64,000 nucleotides of DNA, taken from assembly GCF_004217285.1 (NCBI RefSeq), contig NZ_SHKS01000002.1, positions 372,001 to 436,000 on the forward strand, given 5' to 3'. A program made the position numbers and the translations under genes. The notes beneath the pieces are model-generated. The model saw only the letters and a list, made by a program, of their open reading frames with translations, was not told the origin of the DNA and searched no databases. Positions 59,175-64,000 of the stretch are shown piece by piece (the stretch's first letter is position 1; each line of letters begins with the position of its first letter). The stretch comes from Streptomyces sp. BK239 (GTDB lineage: Bacteria; Actinomycetota; Actinomycetes; Streptomycetales; Streptomycetaceae).

Positions 59175-61991
59175 GTGACCGTGCGACGGGACTTCCAGGA
59201 GCCTGCCAGATGCCGCCCCGACCTGGTCATCGGACGGGAGGAACTGGTCACGGCCGCCCGCGACCAGCTGACCGGCGGCGGCAGTGTGCTGCTGCACGGC
59301 CCGGCCGGAATAGGCAAGTCGACCGTGCTGCGGGCACTGGCCGCTGATTACGGCGACTCCGCCCGCACCGTCCTGCGCTGCTCGGCGACCGAGTCCGAAT
59401 CGCACCTTCCCTTCCTCGCGCTGGCCGACCTCTTCGGACTGGTCCTCGGCGAGGTGTCCGACAAGCTGCCCGCCGCCCAGCTCACGGCCCTGGAGGCGGC
59501 GCTCACCGGCCGCGGCGAGTCGACCCTGCAACGCGACGGCCTCGCCCTGCGCCTGGCCGTACTGTCGGCGCTGCGCGCCCTCGCCGCCGCCGGGCCCGTG
59601 CTGCTCGTCGCCGACGACCTCCAGTGGCTGGACTCCGCCAGCGCCGAACTCCTCGGCTTCGCCGCCCGCCGCCTCGGCGACACCCCCGTGCAGCTGCTCT
59701 GCGCGGTGCGGACCGAGGGGCAGGAGTACGACCGCCATCTACGCGCGTCCCCGCCCGACACCCTCGCCGTCCGGCTGAACCCGCTCTCCCGCGCCCAGGT
59801 GTCCGCCCTGCTCGACCACCGCGGCTACACCGACCTGCCGCGCTCCACGATGCGGGAGATCCACCGCACCAGCGGCGGCAACCCGCTGTTCGCGCTGGAG
59901 CTCGGCCGCGCCCTCGGCGAGAACCCGACCCCGCCGCGCCCCGGCGAGCCGCTGCCGGTGCCGACCTCGCTGCGCGACCTGGTGCTCAGCCGGCTCGACA
60001 TGCTCTCAGGCGAGGCCCGCCGCACCCTGCTCGTCGCCAGCGCGGGCGCCCGCCCCACGCTCGCCCTGCTCCAGGCGGCCGGCCGGGAGAACGCCGAGGC
60101 GGAGACCGCCCAGGCCGCCGCGCTCGGCCTGCTGGCGACGGAACCCGACGGGCCGGCCGTACGGTTCGCGCATCCGCTGATCTCGGCCGCGCTGTACGCC
60201 GAGGCGCCCGCGCAGGAACGCCGGGCCGCGCACGCCGCGCTGTCCACGGCGGCCTCCGACCCGATCGAGCGGGCCCGGCACCTCGCGCTGTCCACGACCG
60301 GCACCGACCCGGGCGTGGCCGCGCGGCTCGCGGGGGCCGCCTCGATGGCCCGGGACCGCGGCGCGCCCTCGGTCGCCGCCTCGCTCGGGCTGCTCGCGGC
60401 CCGGCACACCCCGCCGGGCGGCGCGCCTGCCCCGGACGACCGCCGACTGCAGGCCGCGGAGGACGCGATCACCGCCGGGGAGGTCGACCTCGCCCGGGAC
60501 ATCGCCCACGAGGTGCTGACCCGCGCCTCGGCGCCCGCCGAGCGGGTCCGCGCCTGGATGGTGGTGATCGAGGCCGCCGGGCAGGCGCTGGGCGACGTCG
60601 ACACCGTCTACCCGCAGGCGCTCTCCGACGCCGGCGACGACCCGGTGCTGCTCGCCCAGGTGCACTACCAGCTCGCCTGGCGCGGTCTGGTCGTCCAGGG
60701 GGACTTCGCCGAGGCCCGCCGGCAGGCGGCGCACGCCGCGGAGCTGGCCGCGCGCGGCGAGGACCGGCGCAACGAGCTGATGGCGCTTGCCCTCCAGGCG
60801 TCGACGGAGATCCTCATGGGGCATCCGAACGCGCCCGTCACCATCAAACGGGCCCTGAAAGAGCCTCAGGACCCGTACGTGACGTGCCATCACAACGGCG
60901 TCGGCATGGCCAGGTACCGCTGGCTGCTGATGAGCGACCAGCTGCCCGAGGCCCGGGCGACCATCAGCGCGCTGCTGCGCGAGGTGCGCCGGCGGGGCAT
61001 GGTCGAGAGCGAGGTGCACTTCCAGCGGTTCCTGGCCGACATCGAGCTGCGCTCCGGGCACTGCGGGCGCGCCCTGGACCTGGCCCGGGAGAGTCTGCGG
61101 CTGGCCCGGGACTCCGGTATCGGCCTGGGCGCCTCCGCCATGCTCGCCTCCCTCGCGGAGGCGTCCGGCGGGGACGTCGGCCAGGCGCTGGCGCTGGCCC
61201 GGGAGGCGGTGGACCGGGCCGAGGAGGACGGCGACCAGATGTATCTGTCGCGGGCTCTGGCCGCCCTGGGCTACGCCCAGTTGGTCGCCGGGGACGCGGC
61301 GGGCGCGGTGGGCAGTCTGCGCCGGGTGCGGGAGCTGGAGCAGGGGCTCGGCATCACCGACCCGGCGCGCGGCCGCTGGCAGGGCGACCTGGCCGAGGCC
61401 CTGGTCCGCGTCGGTGAGCCGGGCGAGGCGCAGGACGTCATCGACGTCGCCCGGGAGCACGCGCTGCGGCTGGGCCGGGAGAGCGTCCTCGCGGTGCTGG
61501 ACCGGGCGGAGGCGCTGGTGCGGGCGGCGCGGGGCGACCAGGAGGGGGCGCTGGCCCGGCTGACGTCCGTTCAGGACCGGCTGGCGAAGCTGGGGTACGG
61601 ACTGGAGGAGGCGCGGGCGGCGTTCGAGCTGGCTCGGCTGCGCACCCGGCGGCCGGGGCCGACGTCGTACGAGGAGGCGGCGCGGCTGTTCCGGCGGTGC
61701 CGGGCGCTGCCGTGGCTGCGGCAGGTGGAGGCCGCCGCCGCGGAGGGGGCGGCCGAGGCGGCCGCCGCGCCCGTGCCGGCGCCCGCGGCCGACGCGATGG
61801 AGGGGCTGGCCTCGATGGAGCGTCAGGTGGCGGCGCTGGTCATGGAGGGCGCCACCAACCGGGAGATCGCCGCGCGGCTGTTCATCAGCGTCAAGACGGT
61901 GGAGGCGACGCTGACCCGGGTCTACCGCAAGCTGGGGATCCGCTCGCGGGTGGACATCGTCCGGCTGGCGGCGGGGCACCACGCCAAGTGA
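59175..61991 (+). CDS. LAL-type LuxR regulator with AAA ATPase domain
   Basis: 938 residues. Walker A LLHGPAGIGKST (near residue 38), Walker B VLLVADDLQWLDSAS (near 145), a long TPR-like helical middle (about 430-850), and a C-terminal LuxR helix-turn-helix (about 870-935: MEGATNREIAARLFISVKTVEATLTRVYRKLG). Large ATP-binding regulators of this kind are typical Streptomyces pathway activators. The GTG at 59175 has GGAGGGG 5 nt upstream. The trypsin gene follows in the same direction (256 bp), a possible target. Confidence 0.93.
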   Translation: MTVRRDFQEPARCRPDLVIGREELVTAARDQLTGGGSVLLHGPAGIGKSTVLRALAADYGDSARTVLRCSATESESHLPFLALADLFGLVLGEVSDKLPAAQLTALEAALTGRGESTLQRDGLALRLAVLSALRALAAAGPVLLVADDLQWLDSASAELLGFAARRLGDTPVQLLCAVRTEGQEYDRHLRASPPDTLAVRLNPLSRAQVSALLDHRGYTDLPRSTMREIHRTSGGNPLFALELGRALGENPTPPRPGEPLPVPTSLRDLVLSRLDMLSGEARRTLLVASAGARPTLALLQAAGRENAEAETAQAAALGLLATEPDGPAVRFAHPLISAALYAEAPAQERRAAHAALSTAASDPIERARHLALSTTGTDPGVAARLAGAASMARDRGAPSVAASLGLLAARHTPPGGAPAPDDRRLQAAEDAITAGEVDLARDIAHEVLTRASAPAERVRAWMVVIEAAGQALGDVDTVYPQALSDAGDDPVLLAQVHYQLAWRGLVVQGDFAEARRQAAHAAELAARGEDRRNELMALALQASTEILMGHPNAPVTIKRALKEPQDPYVTCHHNGVGMARYRWLLMSDQLPEARATISALLREVRRRGMVESEVHFQRFLADIELRSGHCGRALDLARESLRLARDSGIGLGASAMLASLAEASGGDVGQALALAREAVDRAEEDGDQMYLSRALAALGYAQLVAGDAAGAVGSLRRVRELEQGLGITDPARGRWQGDLAEALVRVGEPGEAQDVIDVAREHALRLGRESVLAVLDRAEALVRAARGDQEGALARLTSVQDRLAKLGYGLEEARAAFELARLRTRRPGPTSYEEAARLFRRCRALPWLRQVEAAAAEGAAEAAAAPVPAPAADAMEGLASMERQVAALVMEGATNREIAARLFISVKTVEATLTRVYRKLGIRSRVDIVRLAAGHHAK

Positions 61992-62103
61992 GGGATCCGC
62001 GGGTTTTACTGCCTGCTGTCGAAAGACCGGTACCGGCCCCCGTGGTCCTCCGTGTGCGGTCCGCCGAGGCGACCGAGGGTTTTCCCTGCCCCAACTCCCT
62101 TAG

Positions 62104-62145
62104 GGGGTTCCCTCATTGGGGAGGGTGAACCCCGAGCCCTAGCGT
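62104..62145 (+). promoter_or_regulatory. Dyad over the probable trypsin-gene promoter
   Basis: GGGGTTC (62104-62110) pairs with GAACCCC (62127-62133), and CCTC/GAGG pair inside. A possible -35 TTGGGG lies within it and a -10 TAGCGT at 62140-62145 (18-bp spacing). The dyad overlaps the promoter as an operator would. Confidence 0.4.
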
Positions 62146-62247
62146 AAGGGACGTGCCGCTCGCCCGGGCACACGGGGTCGGTCCCGCCCCGTGCAACCCC
62201 CACACCCGCGCGTCCCCCACCGGCCACCTCCCCACGCAAGGAGATCC

Positions 62248-63039
62248 ATGTTCGGGCTCACCCGTGCCAAGAAGACCGCGGCTGTCGTCGCGGCGACCGC
62301 GGCGGCTGCCGCGACCGCGTTGATCAGCGCCCCCACCGCTGTCGCCGCGCCGCAGCCCATCGTCGGCGGCACGACCACCACCACGACGGCCTACCCGTTC
62401 ATGATGCAGATCACGGACGCCTCGCAGAACCAGTTCTGCGGCGGCACGCTCGTCTCCCCGACCAAGGTGGTCACCGCGGCCCACTGCATGGTCGGCGAGA
62501 CCACGAGCAGCGTGCGGGTGGTCGGCGGCCGGACGTACCTCAACGGGACCAACGGCACGGTCAGCCGGGTCAGCAAGATCTGGATCAACCCGAGCTACAC
62601 GGACGCCACCGACGGCGACGACGTGGCCGTGCTGACCCTCGCGACGTCGATGCCGTACACCACGGCGTCGTACGTCTCCTCCACCCAGACCGGTGTGTAC
62701 GCGGCGGGCACCACCGCGCGCATCCTCGGCTGGGGCACCACCTCTTCGAACGGCAGCTCCTCCAACCAGCTGCGGACCGCGACCGTCCCGATCGTGTCCG
62801 ACGCCAGCTGCGGCAGTTCGTACGGCTCCGACTTCGTCGCGAGCGACATGGTGTGCGCCGGATACACCTCCGGCGGCGTAGACACCTGCCAGGGCGACAG
62901 CGGCGGTCCCCTGCTCATCGGGGGCGTCCTGGCAGGGATCACTTCTTGGGGCGAGGGCTGTGCCCAGGCGGGTTACCCGGGTGTCTACACCCGGCTGACC
63001 ACCTTCTCCAGCCTGGTGACCGCACAGGTCAACTCCTAG
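62248..63039 (+). CDS. Secreted trypsin-like serine protease (SGT-like)
   Basis: 263 residues. Signal peptide 1-33 (TAAVVAATAAAAATALISAPTAVA), very short propeptide (APQP), mature enzyme from IVGG. Catalytic triad in TAAHC (His), DDVAVL (Asp) and CQGDSGGP (Ser); the specificity-pocket Asp is in GVDTCQGDSGG, giving cleavage after Lys/Arg. Six cysteines can form the three disulfides of S. griseus trypsin. Strong AAGGAG before the ATG. Confidence 0.95.
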   Translation: MFGLTRAKKTAAVVAATAAAAATALISAPTAVAAPQPIVGGTTTTTTAYPFMMQITDASQNQFCGGTLVSPTKVVTAAHCMVGETTSSVRVVGGRTYLNGTNGTVSRVSKIWINPSYTDATDGDDVAVLTLATSMPYTTASYVSSTQTGVYAAGTTARILGWGTTSSNGSSSNQLRTATVPIVSDASCGSSYGSDFVASDMVCAGYTSGGVDTCQGDSGGPLLIGGVLAGITSWGEGCAQAGYPGVYTRLTTFSSLVTAQVNS

Positions 63040-63049
63040 CCCCGAGCGC

Positions 63050-63070
63050 TCCCCGAGCCTGGCTCGGGGA
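63050..63070 (+). terminator. Terminator of the protease gene
   Basis: TCCCCGAGC (63050-63058) and GCTCGGGGA (63062-63070), a perfect 9-bp stem with a 3-nt loop, 11 bp after the stop codon. Confidence 0.75.
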
Positions 63071-63074
63071 CAAG

Positions 63075-63143
<69 letters not shown>

Positions 63144-63180
63144 TCCATGCCCGACGGGCGCCGGGGGCGCCCTGTGAGGG

Positions 63181-64000
63181 TCAGCGCCGTGCGACGGTCG
63201 TGAACCGGATGTCGTACGGCGTTTGCGCGTACAGGCACGCGAGCATGTGCTCCGCTTCCGCCGTCACCTCCTCGCGCCGGGCCCTGTCCAGGTCGGCGAA
63301 CGGCTCGATGACGAGGGCGTCCGGTTCGAGTCGCCACACTCCGGCCACGAAGCCGTCGACGAGGAACGTGCGGTGGGCCTGGTTGCCCTGCCAGGTGCGG
63401 CCCCGGTACGGGCCCGGGACGACGCGGGTGCGGTCGGCGTGGGACAGGAGCAGGTTGTCGAACTCGGGGAGGAAGCGGGGCGGGGCGGGGGTGTCCGGGT
63501 CGGGGCGGGGGGCGTCGGGGAGGTCGAAGAGTTCGACGCCGTGCTCGTCGCGGAAGGCGAGGAGCCGCGGGCGGAGGCGCTCGAAGGCCGCGCGCAGCCG
63601 GGTGAGGCCGGCCCAGGTCTGCATGTCCTTGACGGAGGCCGGGCCGAAGGCGGCGAGGTAGCGCAGGACGACGTCGTCGACCGGCGGCGCGGGTTCGGCG
63701 GGGCGGCCCAGCCAGTGCTCGGCGGTGGTGAGGGCGACCTGGCCGGACTGTCCCCACAGCCCGCGCGGGGTGACCTGCACCAGGGGAAGCAGGCAGCGGG
63801 CGGCGACCGCCAGGGACTGCGGGTCGGCGTCCGGCCACCGCGCGCCGAGTTCCTCGCGCAGTTGCCCCATGGTGCGCGGCTCGGCCTCGACGAGGTCGCG
63901 GGCGAGTGCGGCGAGCCGCCCGAGGTCGACACCGGCGAGGCCGGCGCGGAATGCGGTCAGCTCCCGCTCCCGGGCGGGCTGCACCAAGGGGCGCAGGGTG
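63181..64000 (-). CDS. Winged-helix DNA-binding protein (AlkZ-like), partial
   Basis: At least 273 residues, continuing beyond the right edge (the N-terminal part, perhaps 100 residues, is missing). The SLAVAARCLLPLVQVTPRGLWGQSG, PPRFLPEFDNLLLSHADR and TFLVDGFVAGVW segments are typical of the AlkZ/YcaQ-like family; some members unhook interstrand crosslinks, and the catalytic Q-x-Q motif of AlkZ is not clearly present in what can be seen, so glycosylase activity is unproven. It is convergent with the protease gene, the G33C31 tract lying between. Confidence 0.87.
   Translation of the reverse strand, partial: TLRPLVQPARERELTAFRAGLAGVDLGRLAALARDLVEAEPRTMGQLREELGARWPDADPQSLAVAARCLLPLVQVTPRGLWGQSGQVALTTAEHWLGRPAEPAPPVDDVVLRYLAAFGPASVKDMQTWAGLTRLRAAFERLRPRLLAFRDEHGVELFDLPDAPRPDPDTPAPPRFLPEFDNLLLSHADRTRVVPGPYRGRTWQGNQAHRTFLVDGFVAGVWRLEPDALVIEPFADLDRARREEVTAEAEHMLACLYAQTPYDIRFTTVARR

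Overview
The window is a high-GC actinobacterial chromosome segment, almost certainly Streptomyces. Codon third positions are strongly G/C, many genes start with GTG, neighbouring genes often overlap by ATGA or GTGA, and several typical Streptomyces families are present: WhiJ-type regulator with DUF397 partner, streptogrisin/SGT-type trypsin, a SNF2-SWIM pair, and a purine-to-glyoxylate catabolic island. Gene order resembles, from memory only, the SCO5917-5921 and SCO619x-626x parts of S. coelicolor. No tRNA, rRNA, CRISPR array, prophage or origin was seen.

Left part (1-9.5 kb): a cut-off cold-shock protein gene, a MerR-like regulator, an SCO5918-family protein, a CBS protein, a DEAD-box RNA helicase and a second cold-shock gene. 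The two cold-shock genes share an unusual leader. Then follow a GNAT acetyltransferase, a serine-hydrolase pseudogene (internal deletion) and a PadR-ABC-FtsX operon with a clear palindromic operator.

9.5-21.4 kb: the overlapping SNF2 helicase and SWIM zinc-finger genes (with a recent 114-bp in-frame tandem duplication), a ROK sugar kinase with a membrane-anchored partner, a GntR regulator and a Gfo/Idh/MocA dehydrogenase apparently tied together by a TTGTCCGGACA(A/T) operator, and a NarL-type two-component system.

21.6-35 kb: allantoicase, allantoinase, an IclR (AllR-like) regulator and malate synthase form the lower half of purine/allantoin catabolism. Beside them lie a HipA-like kinase with an Rdx/SelW-like protein, two divergent IucA/IucC siderophore synthetases with no visible transporter, and a secreted VWA protein with a membrane partner.

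35-48.8 kb: an HxlR regulator and aminotransferase, a WhiJ-like triad, a phosphatase, a stand-alone TnpB element, then a symmetric module in which two paralogous DUF418/HGSNAT-like membrane proteins flank an ABC exporter and a two-component system. The upstream regions of both paralogues carry the same pair of GCCGRYCGGC boxes spaced 22 bp.

48.8-64 kb: thioesterase, NmrA/AraC divergent pair, exonuclease, then the upper purine pathway (8-oxoguanine deaminase, urate oxidase, HIU hydrolase, OHCU decarboxylase) preceded by the same TCAAC-N5-GTTGA element found before allantoinase. Then come a 217-bp MITE-like inverted-repeat element, an acyl-CoA synthetase, a large LuxR ATPase, a trypsin-like protease, and a G33C31 homopolymer that looks like an assembly artefact. 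The window ends inside a winged-helix (AlkZ-like) gene.
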